Source of the DNA: Microthrixaceae bacterium
GTDB lineage: Bacteria; Actinomycetota; Acidimicrobiia; Acidimicrobiales; Microtrichaceae
DNA length: 64,000 bases
Direction of reading: 5' to 3'
NCBI GenBank assembly: GCA_020845705.1
Contig: JADLFH010000028.1
Coordinates: 27,123 to 91,122 of the forward strand
Every line of letters starts with the position of its first letter. The stretch's first letter is position 1. The notes below the pieces were generated by a model that was given only the letters and a program-made list of their open reading frames with translations, was not told the DNA's origin and searched no databases. A program made the translations under genes and the position numbers. Shown in pieces: positions 16,851 to 25,594 of this stretch.

Positions 16851-16916
16851 GGTGCTGTCCATCCAACTTGCGTACGGACTCGCCCTCCCGCGACGGATCC
16901 GTACGCAAGTTCGGTG
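16851..16916. repeat. 66-bp direct repeat unit 1 with palindromic element copy 2
   Basis: It is identical over 66 bases to 17074-17139. Inside, AACTTGCGTACGGA (16865-16878) and TCCGTACGCAAGTT (16898-16911) form perfect 14-base arms around a 19-base loop. It is in the 351-base gap between the AtuA N-terminal gene and glgA, where no gene is visible. Confidence 0.9.
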
Positions 16917-16933
16917 AGGCGCCCGGCCCCACA

Positions 16934-16957
16934 TGCCTCAATCCGATTCTTGAGGCA
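16934..16957. repeat. Small hairpin TGCCTCAA / TTGAGGCA
   Basis: Perfect 8-base arms around an 8-base loop, followed by GGGCGG. A sister hairpin starts 49 bases further on. Both lie between the two 66-bp repeats. Confidence 0.7.
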
Positions 16958-16982
16958 GGGCGGACCGGTTCGCGACCCTCAT

Positions 16983-17006
16983 TGCCTCATGGCCAACTTT
17001 GAGGCA
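16983..17006. repeat. Small hairpin TGCCTCA / TGAGGCA
   Basis: Perfect 7-base arms around a 10-base loop, again followed by GGGCGG. Together with the previous hairpin it forms a second repeated motif in the same gap. Confidence 0.7.
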
Positions 17007-17073
17007 GGGCGGCTCGTTCCTCCCCAAACCACTCCCGTCGTGAGCCTCCCTGCCCCTTGGAACTGCCCGTCTG

Positions 17074-17139
17074 GGTGCTGTCCATCCAACTTGCGTACGG
17101 ACTCGCCCTCCCGCGACGGATCCGTACGCAAGTTCGGTG
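17074..17139. repeat. 66-bp direct repeat unit 2 with palindromic element copy 3
   Basis: It matches 16851-16916 exactly. Arms are at 17088-17101 and 17121-17134. It lies 25 bases beyond the glgA stop, so it could also end glgA transcripts, but the absence of a T-run argues against a simple terminator. Confidence 0.9.
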
Positions 17140-17163
17140 GGGCGACCTGATTGCTCGGGCCTC

Positions 17164-18714
17164 CTAGCGCAGGGGGATCGACATCAGTCGGTCATGCGGC
17201 AGCTCGTTCACGCCGCCCGACATGACAGAACCGATCCCCGCATCGCCCACAGAGCACAACTCGTCGTAGAGGGAGATGTAGCTCCGTGCCGGGGTGTGCC
17301 AGGACCAGTCGGCCATCATCCCCGCCCGGCGGATTGCCGCGCGGCGGGTCGGGTCGGCCCACGAGCGGATCGCCCGACTCAACGCCAACGACACACCCAC
17401 GGCATCGCAGGCCGGTGCGATGAACCCGTTGCCGGTGGCCTCGTTGCCGCTCGCGTCGATCACCGAGTCCCGCAGCCCTCCAACGGGCGTCACCACTGGG
17501 ATCGTGCCGCAGCGCATGGCCTCCATCGGTGTGAGCCCACACGGCTCGAACCGGCTTGGCACAAGGAGTAGGTCGCTGCCGGCCATCACGAGATGAGCCA
17601 AGGACTCGGCCGAGTCGCGCAGGTAGCTCACGCGCATCGGATCCGCCGCCCAGGCGCCGACCGCGGCCTCCTCGAGGTCCGACTCACCCCGGCCCATCAA
17701 CACCATCCGCGCCGACACTCCACGCATCTGGGTGGCGACCTGGAGGGTCGTGTCGATTCCCTTCTGTTCCACGAACCGAGACACCAACCCGATGACCGGC
17801 TCGCCCGGCACGTCGGGCAACCCGGCGAGGTGGAGCAACTCCGCCCGGCAACGCGCCTTGCCCGACAGGTCGGTCGCGGAGAAGTGCGCAGGAAGGTACG
17901 GATCGGTCTCGGGATCCCACCGATCCACGTCGATCCCGTTGCGAATGCCGACGTAGCTGCGACCGCGCGAACGCAGCAGCTCGTCGAGTCCACCACCACG
18001 GCCCGGCCGACGTGTCTCCGCCGCGTAGGTCGGGCTCACGGCTACCACCCGGTCGGCGAGCGCGATCCCCCCGGCAAGGGGGTTGCAACGGCGATGGTGG
18101 GCGAAGGGCACCCAGCGTTCGCCCATGCGATCGAGCCACGCCCTGCCGGTGTCGCCCTGATAGGCGAGGTTGTGGATGGTCAGCACGACGGGCATCCCCT
18201 CGGGCGACCATGCCGTGGCCGCGGCGGTATGCCAGTCGTTGAGATGCAGGACGTCGGGTCGCAGCCGACGCGCGAGCTCCGCAACCGCTGCGGAGAACCC
18301 GAGGAACCTCAGGTCGTTGTCCTCCCAGCCGACTCCCGTCGCGGGTTGGTTGTAGGGATGCGGCCGACGAATGCCTTTGCTCTGGACCGCGACCACCTCG
18401 CCGATTCCCTCGACAGTCCCCCAGCGGGCGACCGCGGGACCCGCCCAGTCCGGCACGTCGAGCGACTCGACGAGGCGGCCCTCCACCAACGCCATGCCGT
18501 CGTAGTCGGGGACCACCACCGTGACACACACACCAGCTCGCCGCAGGGCCGACACGAGGCCCGTGGCGGCATCGGCGAGGCCGCCAACTCGACACAGCGG
18601 CGACAGCTCGGCCGTGGCGAACAGCACATGTCTCGGCCGGCCCTGGCCTCCGAGCTGCACGATGTCCTCCTCGAGCCAGAGCTGTTGAGTCGTAACCTCG
18701 TCGATGCAGGCCAT
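17164..18714 (-). CDS. glgA: Glycogen synthase (GT5 family)
   Basis: A 516-residue GT-B glycosyltransferase. HVLFATAELSPLCRVGGLAD is the ADP-glucose-binding N-terminus (the usual KxGGL lysine is Arg), VLHLNDWHTAAATAW and TIHNLAYQGDTGRAW follow, and SRFEPCGLTPMEAMRCGTIP is the GT5 acceptor/nucleotide motif near the C-terminus. It would extend alpha-1,4-glucan using ADP- or UDP-glucose. ATG 18714 follows GAAAGGGGG at 3 bases; a TTG at 18738 lies upstream of that site. No glgB, glgC or glgP is nearby. The Lys-to-Arg change at the N-terminal motif deserves attention. Confidence 0.85.
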   Translation of the reverse strand: MACIDEVTTQQLWLEEDIVQLGGQGRPRHVLFATAELSPLCRVGGLADAATGLVSALRRAGVCVTVVVPDYDGMALVEGRLVESLDVPDWAGPAVARWGTVEGIGEVVAVQSKGIRRPHPYNQPATGVGWEDNDLRFLGFSAAVAELARRLRPDVLHLNDWHTAAATAWSPEGMPVVLTIHNLAYQGDTGRAWLDRMGERWVPFAHHRRCNPLAGGIALADRVVAVSPTYAAETRRPGRGGGLDELLRSRGRSYVGIRNGIDVDRWDPETDPYLPAHFSATDLSGKARCRAELLHLAGLPDVPGEPVIGLVSRFVEQKGIDTTLQVATQMRGVSARMVLMGRGESDLEEAAVGAWAADPMRVSYLRDSAESLAHLVMAGSDLLLVPSRFEPCGLTPMEAMRCGTIPVVTPVGGLRDSVIDASGNEATGNGFIAPACDAVGVSLALSRAIRSWADPTRRAAIRRAGMMADWSWHTPARSYISLYDELCSVGDAGIGSVMSGGVNELPHDRLMSIPLR

Positions 18715-18802
18715 GGTCCCCCTTTCGGACTCCCTCAACCCGCCGAGGCCCCCTCCTATCGGCTCTTCTCACACAGAACTGAGGGCAACGGCCGAAATCG
18801 GC

Positions 18803-20023
18803 TCAGGAGCCCGGGTTCCGTTCGATGAGCTCCCACGGCGACTCGTAGGGACCACCCAGCATCTCGAGGAAAGGCTTCGCCGGGAAGGCCTCGGGACCCA
18901 CCACACCCGCACCCGACCATGCACCGTCGGCTATCAGCTCCAAGGCGACCACGGGGCAGATCGCCGTCTGCCACACCACCGCCTGGGATCCGTCCCGGGC
19001 CATGGTTTCGGCGTTGTCGACCACATGAGCCAGATACACCTCACGAGGCTTGCCGTCGAGACCGGTTCCCCTCACCCACGTTCCGGCACAGGTCTTGCCC
19101 TCGATGGCATCGCCCAGCTCGGCGGGGTTGGGCAGACACGCCGCGACCACGTCACGGGGCGACACCTGCTGTCCACGCACCTCCACCGCCTCGGTGCGGT
19201 CCAAGCCGAGCTGGTGGAGGGTTCTGAGCACACCGATGAACTCCTCACCGAGGCCGTACTTGAACGTCACCCGGTTGCATTCGATCGCCCTGGGAACCAG
19301 CAGCACCTCCTCGTGTTCGACGTTGACGCATTCGACCGGTCCGATCCCCCCGGGGAAGTCAAAGACCTCTGGTTCACTGAAGGGTTCGGTCGTGAACCAC
19401 CCCCGGTCACGCTCCCAGATGACCGGCGGGTTGAGACACTCCTCGATGGTCGTCCAGATGGAGAACGTCGGCGCGAAGTCATATCCCCGCACCGACATGT
19501 TGGAGCCGTCCCGGATGCCGATCTCGTCGATCGAGAGGAACAGGTCGTCGGCCGCGTAACGGGCGAACACGTCGGCGAGGCCAGGCTCGACACCCATGCC
19601 GCACAGCGCCAACAGACCGCGCTCGGTCCAGTCGTCGTGGCGGGCGAACTGCTCGTCGCCGAGCTTCACCCCCACCAGCTCGTAGGGCCTTTCGGGATGC
19701 GGGCGGGACAACGACATGGCCATGTCCATGTAGGTGACCCCAGCGCGGTAGCAGGCGTCGAAGATCGGCATGACGAAACGGGGGTCCGCCGCGTTTAGCA
19801 CCGCTGTTGCGTTCGAGGCGGCTATGGCTGCTTCGACGTTGGCGGTGTCGGACGCGTCGATGGCGATCGCGCTGACGCGCCGATCGCCGGTGCGCTCCGC
19901 GGCACGCTGTGCCCGGGCGAGGTCGACGTCGGCCATCACGAGCGACTCGAAGAAGTCACGACGGCGGGCTATTGCGGCGAAGGCGGCGCCGACGCCTCCG
20001 GATCCGACGACGAGGATGCGCAT
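18803..20023 (-). CDS. Saccharopine dehydrogenase-family protein
   Basis: A 406-residue NAD(P)-dependent oxidoreductase. MRILVVGSGGVGAAFAAIAR is the Rossmann glycine loop, then VMADVDLARAQRAAER, AIDASDTANVEAAI and VLNAADPRFVMPIFDACYRA, and a C-terminal catalytic-like domain, the pattern of saccharopine reductase, lysine 6-dehydrogenase and carboxynorspermidine synthase relatives. The substrate cannot be assigned. It follows the ccm operon by 9 bases but has its own -10 box and is probably independent. Confidence 0.78.
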   Translation of the reverse strand: MRILVVGSGGVGAAFAAIARRRDFFESLVMADVDLARAQRAAERTGDRRVSAIAIDASDTANVEAAIAASNATAVLNAADPRFVMPIFDACYRAGVTYMDMAMSLSRPHPERPYELVGVKLGDEQFARHDDWTERGLLALCGMGVEPGLADVFARYAADDLFLSIDEIGIRDGSNMSVRGYDFAPTFSIWTTIEECLNPPVIWERDRGWFTTEPFSEPEVFDFPGGIGPVECVNVEHEEVLLVPRAIECNRVTFKYGLGEEFIGVLRTLHQLGLDRTEAVEVRGQQVSPRDVVAACLPNPAELGDAIEGKTCAGTWVRGTGLDGKPREVYLAHVVDNAETMARDGSQAVVWQTAICPVVALELIADGAWSGAGVVGPEAFPAKPFLEMLGGPYESPWELIERNPGS

Positions 20024-20030
20024 GGGCGCA

Positions 20031-20036
20031 GGCTAC
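20031..20036 (-). promoter_or_regulatory. Probable -10 box of leaderless saccharopine dehydrogenase-like gene
   Basis: On the minus strand TAGCCT lies 7 bases before ATG 20023, squeezed into the gap after the CcmI-like gene and touching its stop codon. Confidence 0.45.
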
Positions 20037-21202
20037 GGCGCGGATGTGGTGGTTGTGGTGGAGAGGGTCCGCTCTATGTCCGCACGGATCTCCTCGAGCG
20101 GGGCGACCGAGTACAGCGGATTGGGTCTGTCGGAGCCACCCAGGGCGTCGAGTGCCTCGATGTCCGCCTTGGCCGACGCGGCATCGCCGCGGGAGTTCAA
20201 CAGCGCCGCTCGCAACAGCAGCGAGGTCGCGCTCCGGGGATCGATCTCGATGGCTCGATCGAGGGCGGAGCGTGCACGCACGAAGAGCAGGTCGTTGCCG
20301 ACAATTCCCAACAGGTACCCCTGTGCCTGGAGTGCGTCGAGGTTCGATGGGTCCGCGGCCGACACATCCGCCAGGCAGGTGATCGCGTCGATCAGCAGCT
20401 TGCGGGACGGCGCAGTCGCCTCGTCCTCGGAGCTCGCGTCCCGGCCGTTCAGCCCCTTCGCCGCCTCCTCGGCCTTCGCCCAGCACGGCTGGACGGTTGG
20501 GCTCAGCAGATGGAAGGCGATCTCGCGGTCGAGGCCCATGGATCCGAGTGTGGAGAGGACCCCAGCTGGCGGATCGAGGGAATAGAGCTCGTCGAGCTCG
20601 GACTGCGCTGCGGCCCAATCCTTGCGATCCGCCTGCACCGAGGAGCGGAACACCCGCACATCGGGGTAGTCGGGATCCACGCTCACGACCAGCTCGAAGT
20701 TACGCCACCCGCGTTCCGCTTCACCGGCTCGTACCATCGCCCAGCCTTGATAGGTCAGCGCCTCGGCATCCTCAGGTGCCACCTCGAGGATCCCCCGGTA
20801 GCAGTCGATCGCCTCCTCGGGTTCGGAGAACGACAACGACATGCACTCCGCCCGCCGCTCACGATCTGTGCCGCCCGACCCGGTGAGGCTCGTGCCCGAT
20901 CCGCGGCTTCCCACCGACTGCGCAAGTACCACACCGCTTATCGCTGCAACCACCACGACACCGGCCACCCACATGAACCGCTTGGCCCGACCGGCGATCT
21001 CTTCACCCTGGTCGGTCACCGGTTGCCCATCGGGGCGGTCGGACTCCGGTCGAGCTCTGAGCAGGCTCGCGGCGCGCTTCGTGTAGCGGTCCACAAGCGC
21101 CCGGTAAGCGTCGTCGTCGAGATCGCCCGCGTCGTGCTCGGCCTCCAAGTCGTCGAGCGAGGCCAGCAGGAAGTCGCGTTCCACCTCAGCGCGGTCGGTC
21201 AC
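20033..21202 (-). CDS. CcmI-like TPR protein of cytochrome c maturation
   Basis: A 389-residue protein. An acidic helical N-terminus (ERDFLLASLDDLEAEHDAGD) precedes a single membrane segment at about 73-95 (FMWVAGVVVVAAISGVVLAQ), then tetratricopeptide-like helices such as EALTYQGWAMVRAGEAERGW. This layout fits CcmI/CycH-type holders of apocytochrome c, with the TPR part outside the membrane. It is last in the ccm operon; its GTG overlaps the ccmH stop by 4 bases. E. coli-type CcmI has two N-terminal membrane segments and only one is clear here. Confidence 0.72.
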   Translation of the reverse strand: MTDRAEVERDFLLASLDDLEAEHDAGDLDDDAYRALVDRYTKRAASLLRARPESDRPDGQPVTDQGEEIAGRAKRFMWVAGVVVVAAISGVVLAQSVGSRGSGTSLTGSGGTDRERRAECMSLSFSEPEEAIDCYRGILEVAPEDAEALTYQGWAMVRAGEAERGWRNFELVVSVDPDYPDVRVFRSSVQADRKDWAAAQSELDELYSLDPPAGVLSTLGSMGLDREIAFHLLSPTVQPCWAKAEEAAKGLNGRDASSEDEATAPSRKLLIDAITCLADVSAADPSNLDALQAQGYLLGIVGNDLLFVRARSALDRAIEIDPRSATSLLLRAALLNSRGDAASAKADIEALDALGGSDRPNPLYSVAPLEEIRADIERTLSTTTTTSAP

Positions 21203-21678
21203 GGCGGCGAGCCCTCGGAACGCTCCGCCATCACACGCCGCACCAACTCACGGTCGGCGTCGGTGATGTCGATCGAGTCGGCTTCGCGACTTCGGGCCCG
21301 CCCGAACACCAGGCCCAACCCAGCGACCGCTGCGGCTGCCACTACGACGGGGGCGATCCACACGAGCGCGGTCAGTCCGCTGTTCGCCGGGCGCAGCAAC
21401 ACACGCTCGCCGTAGCGGTCGGCGAAGTAGGTCAGGATCTCGTCGTCGGTCTTGCCGGATCGCATCTGGCGCCCGATGAGCCCACGCATCTCCACGGCGA
21501 GCGGCGCCTGGGAGTTGGACACCGATTCGCCCGCGCACGCGAGGCAACGCATCTGTTCGGCAAGAGCGAACAGCCGATCCTCAGAGCTGCCCGACATCGG
21601 CTTGGAGGTTGCACCGAACGCCAGCAGAGCTCCGAGCACCACCACGAGCAGCATCCAGGCCCACAGCTTCCCCCGCAT
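21199..21678 (-). CDS. ccmH: Cytochrome c maturation protein CcmH
   Basis: A 159-residue membrane-anchored thioredox protein. A signal/membrane segment at about 5-22 precedes EQMRCLACAGESVSNSQAPLA with the redox pair Cys45/Cys48 in the family LRCxxC motif, MRGLIGRQMRSGKTDDEI and FADRYGERVLLRP; a second membrane segment lies at about 108-128. It reduces apocytochrome c before heme attachment, outside the membrane. The ATG shares one base with the stop of ccmG (TGATG). Confidence 0.92.
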   Translation of the reverse strand: MRGKLWAWMLLVVVLGALLAFGATSKPMSGSSEDRLFALAEQMRCLACAGESVSNSQAPLAVEMRGLIGRQMRSGKTDDEILTYFADRYGERVLLRPANSGLTALVWIAPVVVAAAAVAGLGLVFGRARSREADSIDITDADRELVRRVMAERSEGSPP

Positions 21679-22208
21679 CAGTTCCCTCCCGAACCGGCGC
21701 GGGCGATGATTCGCTCGATACCTGCCGAGGTCACTCCACCGTTGAACTTCGCGACCACCAGGCCGTCGGGGTCCACCAGGTAGGACTCGGGGAGGCGGAC
21801 CACGCCGTAGTCGAGCGCGATGTTGCCGTTGCCCTCGGCGATGACCGGCCAGTCGCCCCCGTTCGCCTCGAAGAACTTCGCCGCGTCGGCGGGGCCCTCG
21901 TTCAACGAGATGGACACCACGAAGTCGCGGCCCTCGTGGCTCTCCGCGAAGCGGATCAACTCGGGTTGCTCCACCTTGCACGGTCCGCACCAGGTTGCGA
22001 AGAAGTTCACCAACACCCACCCGCCGCGCAGCGAGTCGAGGTCGAAGCGCTCGCCCTCGATGGTGGTGGCCTCGATCGCGGGAGCGGTTCTCCCTACCAG
22101 CGGAGCGGCTTCGCTTCGCTCGGCGTCGCTGGGACTGAACGCGAACAGCGCAATGAGCGCGATTGCCACGAACGCGACGCCTCCGGCGATCACCGGCGCC
22201 CGTTTCAC
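21678..22208 (-). CDS. ccmG: Thiol-disulfide protein CcmG/DsbE
   Basis: A 176-residue TlpA/thioredoxin-fold protein with an N-terminal membrane anchor (about 5-25) and active site NFFATWCGPCKVEQPELIRF (Cys74/Cys77). YGVVRLPESYLVDPDGLV holds the cis-proline loop. It keeps CcmH and apocytochrome c reduced at the outer face of the membrane. GTG 22208 overlaps the ccmF stop by 4 bases; the frame to 22328 lies in ccmF. Confidence 0.92.
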   Translation of the reverse strand: MKRAPVIAGGVAFVAIALIALFAFSPSDAERSEAAPLVGRTAPAIEATTIEGERFDLDSLRGGWVLVNFFATWCGPCKVEQPELIRFAESHEGRDFVVSISLNEGPADAAKFFEANGGDWPVIAEGNGNIALDYGVVRLPESYLVDPDGLVVAKFNGGVTSAGIERIIARAGSGGN

Positions 22209-24160
22209 ACCGGCACCTCCTCGGGGACCGGCCTGGACACCGGGTCGAGCGGATTGCGTCGCCGGCGACCGGGGAAGGCCGAAAGGGCGGTTCCGGCGAT
22301 CATCACCATGCCTCCGAACCACAACCACTGCACGAGCGGCTGCACGATCGCCCTGATGCTCACGGTGGGGTTGTCCTCGCCGGCAGCTCGCTGCAACGAC
22401 AGGTAGACGTCGCGGGTGATGCCGAGGTCGACCGAAGGCGTTCCGATCTCCTGGCCCGTCGCGAGGTACTGATTGATACGAGGCTCGAAAACGTCCTTGC
22501 CGTCCACTCGGATGCGGGCCCGCAGCTCGCGACGGTTGTCGGCTTCGACGACCCGGCTGCCTTCGTAGCGCAAGGTGTGCCCCCCCACCCGCGCCGTCTG
22601 ACCCTCGCTCAGGTCGAACTCACCCTGGTGTTGGAAGGAGTTCGACGCCGCGATCGCCACGGCGATGACGATCACGCCGAGATGAACGATCATCCCACCG
22701 TTGGCGCGGCCGACGAGGCCCCGCAGTCCCTGGCGGCGTGTGGCGAGCGTCAACTGACGTAGCGCCGAGCCCGCGGCGAAACCACCGAGCGCGAACGCGA
22801 GGAGCGGCTCGATGCCACGCGCACCCACGAGCAGAGCCACACCCACCGCGGCGGGAGCGCACCATGCAGGCCACCACAGACGCTGGGCGAGCGTCTCGGT
22901 GTTGGTCCGCCGCCATGGCAGCACCGGCGCGACCCCCATCAGGAACAACAGCACCATTCCCAGTGGCATGGTCATCCGGTTGAAGAACGGCTCTCCCACC
23001 GAGATCCGCTCATCGCGCAACGCCTCGATGATCAGGGGGAAGGTGACCCCGAGCAGGCAGACGAACGCGAACACCGAGAACAGCAGGTTGTTCGCGAGGA
23101 AGGCTCCCTCGCGCGACAACGGCGAGTCGATCCGACCAGGCGAACGCAGCAGTTCACCCCGCCAGCCAATCAGCCCCACCGACACCACGACTATCGCTGC
23201 GAACCCGCTCAGCAACCACGCCCCGATGTCGGATTCGGAGAAGGCGTGCACCGACTCGATCACGCCGGAACGGGTGAGGAACGTGCCGAGGATGGTGAGG
23301 CCGAACGTGGCGCACAACAGCGAGAGGTTCCAGACCCGCAGCAGCCCGCGACGCTCCTGCATCATTACCGAGTGGATGAACGCGCTGGCGGTCAGCCACG
23401 GCAGGAACGAGGCGATCTCCACGGGGTCCCACGCCCAGTAGCCACCCCAACCCAACACCTCGTAGCTCCACCATGCGCCCAGGACGATGCCGGCGGTGAG
23501 GAACCCGAACGCCACCAGCGTCCAGCGGCGGGTCTCGATCAACCAGCCTTCGCCGAGACGGCCGGTGACCAGCGCGCCGATGGCGAACGCGAACGGGACC
23601 GTGAACCCGACGTATCCCAGGTAGAGCATCGGGGGGTGGAACGCCATGAGGATGTGGTTCTGCAACAAGACGTTGGGACCCGGTCCGTCGTAGCCGGGAG
23701 CGGGGTCGAAGGAGTGGAACGGTGCCGCTGGGCCCAGCATCAGGGCGAAGAAGTAGGCGCACACGACGAACATGACCAGAATCGCCCAGCCGACCAAGTG
23801 GTCGTCGAGCCGATCACGGAACTTTCGGGCAACCGCGAGGGTGAACCCGCCCAGGATCAGAGCCCACAACAGGATCGAGCCTTCCAGAGCAGACCACAAC
23901 GTGGCGACGTCGAAGGGGAATGGCGTGCGAGACGACCCGTTCTCCGCGACGTAGCGCACGGTGGTGTCGTTGGTGAGCAACGCACGTTCCATTGCAGCGA
24001 ACGCGACCGTGGCACCCGTCATGCACAACGCGGCGTAGCCCGGGGCGCGACGCAGGATCGTGGGCCGGTCGCGTCGTAGGCCCACCGCCTGGGAGACGAT
24101 CCCCGCGACCGCCGCGACGAAACCGAGCGTGAGGCCCGCGACGCCCAGCGCGAGGTTCAT
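22205..24160 (-). CDS. ccmF: Heme lyase CcmF
   Basis: A 651-residue polytopic membrane protein. The WWSYEVLGWGGYWAWDPVE segment is the tryptophan-rich heme-handling motif (WGGxWxWD), and QNHILMAFHPPMLYLGYVGF contains the conserved heme-ligand region. The length matches CcmF of E. coli (about 650). It attaches heme to apocytochrome c with CcmH. It lies inside an unbroken ccmA-I run with overlapping ends. Confidence 0.95.
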   Translation of the reverse strand: MNLALGVAGLTLGFVAAVAGIVSQAVGLRRDRPTILRRAPGYAALCMTGATVAFAAMERALLTNDTTVRYVAENGSSRTPFPFDVATLWSALEGSILLWALILGGFTLAVARKFRDRLDDHLVGWAILVMFVVCAYFFALMLGPAAPFHSFDPAPGYDGPGPNVLLQNHILMAFHPPMLYLGYVGFTVPFAFAIGALVTGRLGEGWLIETRRWTLVAFGFLTAGIVLGAWWSYEVLGWGGYWAWDPVEIASFLPWLTASAFIHSVMMQERRGLLRVWNLSLLCATFGLTILGTFLTRSGVIESVHAFSESDIGAWLLSGFAAIVVVSVGLIGWRGELLRSPGRIDSPLSREGAFLANNLLFSVFAFVCLLGVTFPLIIEALRDERISVGEPFFNRMTMPLGMVLLFLMGVAPVLPWRRTNTETLAQRLWWPAWCAPAAVGVALLVGARGIEPLLAFALGGFAAGSALRQLTLATRRQGLRGLVGRANGGMIVHLGVIVIAVAIAASNSFQHQGEFDLSEGQTARVGGHTLRYEGSRVVEADNRRELRARIRVDGKDVFEPRINQYLATGQEIGTPSVDLGITRDVYLSLQRAAGEDNPTVSIRAIVQPLVQWLWFGGMVMIAGTALSAFPGRRRRNPLDPVSRPVPEEVPV

Positions 24161-24693
24161 GGCGTATCGGCGGCGGGATCCGCGTCCTGTTCGGCTTGAC
24201 GCTTGCGGTCCTGGTGCTTCTCGTCGTAGGAGGAGTCGTGGCGCAACAGCATGCGGTCGGAGCGGTATTCCCTTCCGTCCTCCGCGAAGGTCCCCTCCAG
24301 CACCACCGGGATGGACGGCTTGAACAGGTCCGGCACATCTCCCCGGTGGGCAACGTGGAGGACCGCGTCCCGGTACTTCAGGTCGAACTCCATGGTGGAT
24401 CCGCTGTCTTCGACGGTTCCGGGGACGACGTTGCCCTGGATCCGAAAGCGCGAGGTTCCCAGCTCGTCGCGCTTCGCGACCGCTTCATCGACGTTGTAGA
24501 AGTACACCGTCGCGTTGTTGAGACCCTCGAACAAGACGAAGCCAAGGCCACCCACCACCACGATCAGAGCGATCAGCCCGCCCCAACGCCGACGGCTGGA
24601 AGATCGCCTCGGTGCAACCTCGCGCGGGGTCAGGTCGAGCGGTGCCGCATCGGGTGACTCGGCGTCGTCGTGTTCGGGGGTGGTCACATCCAC
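24157..24693 (-). CDS. ccmE: Heme chaperone CcmE
   Basis: A 178-residue protein with one membrane segment at about 38-58 and an OB-fold domain outside. The heme-carrying His is His152 in LLRHDSSYDEKH, with Tyr156 at the +4 position, the H-x3-Y form of E. coli CcmE rather than the Cys form of some other lineages. The tail after residue 160 is charged and low-complexity. The start is GTG, overlapping ccmD by 10 bases. Confidence 0.93.
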   Translation of the reverse strand: MDVTTPEHDDAESPDAAPLDLTPREVAPRRSSSRRRWGGLIALIVVVGGLGFVLFEGLNNATVYFYNVDEAVAKRDELGTSRFRIQGNVVPGTVEDSGSTMEFDLKYRDAVLHVAHRGDVPDLFKPSIPVVLEGTFAEDGREYRSDRMLLRHDSSYDEKHQDRKRQAEQDADPAADTP

Positions 24694-24839
24694 CGTCGCT
24701 CCTCGGGGGGAAGTTGGCGTGACAGCCGTCTGCCACGTCGGAGGACGGACCCCGCGTACCCGCCCACCGCCGCGGCGGTCACGGCCCAGGCCCCGATGAT
24801 GAACGGCCAGTGGTTCGAGACTGCCGACAGGCCGATCAC
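24684..24839 (-). CDS. ccmD: Short CcmD-like heme exporter subunit
   Basis: A 51-residue protein (VIGLSAVSNHWPFIIGAWAV) with one membrane segment at about 10-30 and a basic cytoplasmic tail (VLRRGRRLSRQ), the standard form of CcmD. GTG 24839 overlaps the ccmC stop by 4 bases and the end overlaps the ccmE start by 10. CcmD is needed to release heme-loaded CcmE from CcmABC. It is easily missed because of its size; position and layout make the call. Confidence 0.8.
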   Translation of the reverse strand: MIGLSAVSNHWPFIIGAWAVTAAAVGGYAGSVLRRGRRLSRQLPPEERRWM

Positions 24840-25594
24840 GACTGGGCCTCCGATCGACGTTCCGCTATGGCGAACTCGAGTTCTCGCTCCGCCATCCGTT
24901 CGGCCAGCCATGCCACTCGGAAGCGGTGGACCAACAACCACGCGGCGAGGAAGCCGAACGCCACGAAGCTGAACAGCAGGGTGAAGAGCTGGGTTCCGCC
25001 GATCTCGGGATCGAGTGTGCCGAAGAGGGTGCGCTGCTGGTGAAGCGAGGACCACCAGTCCACCGACTTGTGCACGATGGGGATCAGCAGCGCAGCGGCG
25101 ATCCCGACGATTGCCGAGCGGGTACCGCGAACCTGCGGCTCGGCCTGCACGGCACGCACGGCCAGGTACCCCACATACAGGAGGAACAGCACCGCGGTGG
25201 TGGTCAGGCGTGCATCCCAGACCCAGTAGGCACCCCAGGTGATGCGGCCCCACAGCGCACCGCTGACGATGCTGAAGCCCAGGAACAGCACGGCGAGCTC
25301 GCCCGCCGCGTGGCCCAACAGGTCGGCGAACTCGCTGCGACGCCGGAGGTAGAAGACGCCGCAGGCGGCGTTGAGCACCATGAGCAGGTAGGTGAGCGAG
25401 ATGGTCGGCACGTGTACGTACATGATCCGGATCGACTCGCCGAGTTGCGCGTCCGGGCTGGTGATGCCGAACGCGTAGAGCAGCAGTACCGCCATCGACA
25501 CGATGGTGGCAGCGCCCAGGATGCGGGTGCCGCGCGACGCCGTCGACGTCACGCCTCGGCCGGCCGGGTCCGGCTCGACGGCCAGATCAGTCAT
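24836..25594 (-). CDS. ccmC: Heme exporter protein CcmC
   Basis: A 252-residue protein with about six membrane segments and the heme-handling motif ITWGAYWVWDARLTTTAVLF (WGxxWxWD), flanked by MYVHVPTISLTYLLM and IVHKSVDWWSSLHQ with likely heme-ligand histidines. CcmC loads heme onto CcmE. ATG 25594 overlaps the ccmB stop by 4 bases; the longer frame to 25675 lies in ccmB. Confidence 0.94.
   Translation of the reverse strand: MTDLAVEPDPAGRGVTSTASRGTRILGAATIVSMAVLLLYAFGITSPDAQLGESIRIMYVHVPTISLTYLLMVLNAACGVFYLRRRSEFADLLGHAAGELAVLFLGFSIVSGALWGRITWGAYWVWDARLTTTAVLFLLYVGYLAVRAVQAEPQVRGTRSAIVGIAAALLIPIVHKSVDWWSSLHQQRTLFGTLDPEIGGTQLFTLLFSFVAFGFLAAWLLVHRFRVAWLAERMAERELEFAIAERRSEAQS

Noticed and set aside
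17074..17139. Palindrome behind glgA as a simple intrinsic terminator
   Set aside because: There is no T-run, the same unit occurs upstream of another gene's start at 16851, and a related copy lies between divergent genes at 58171.
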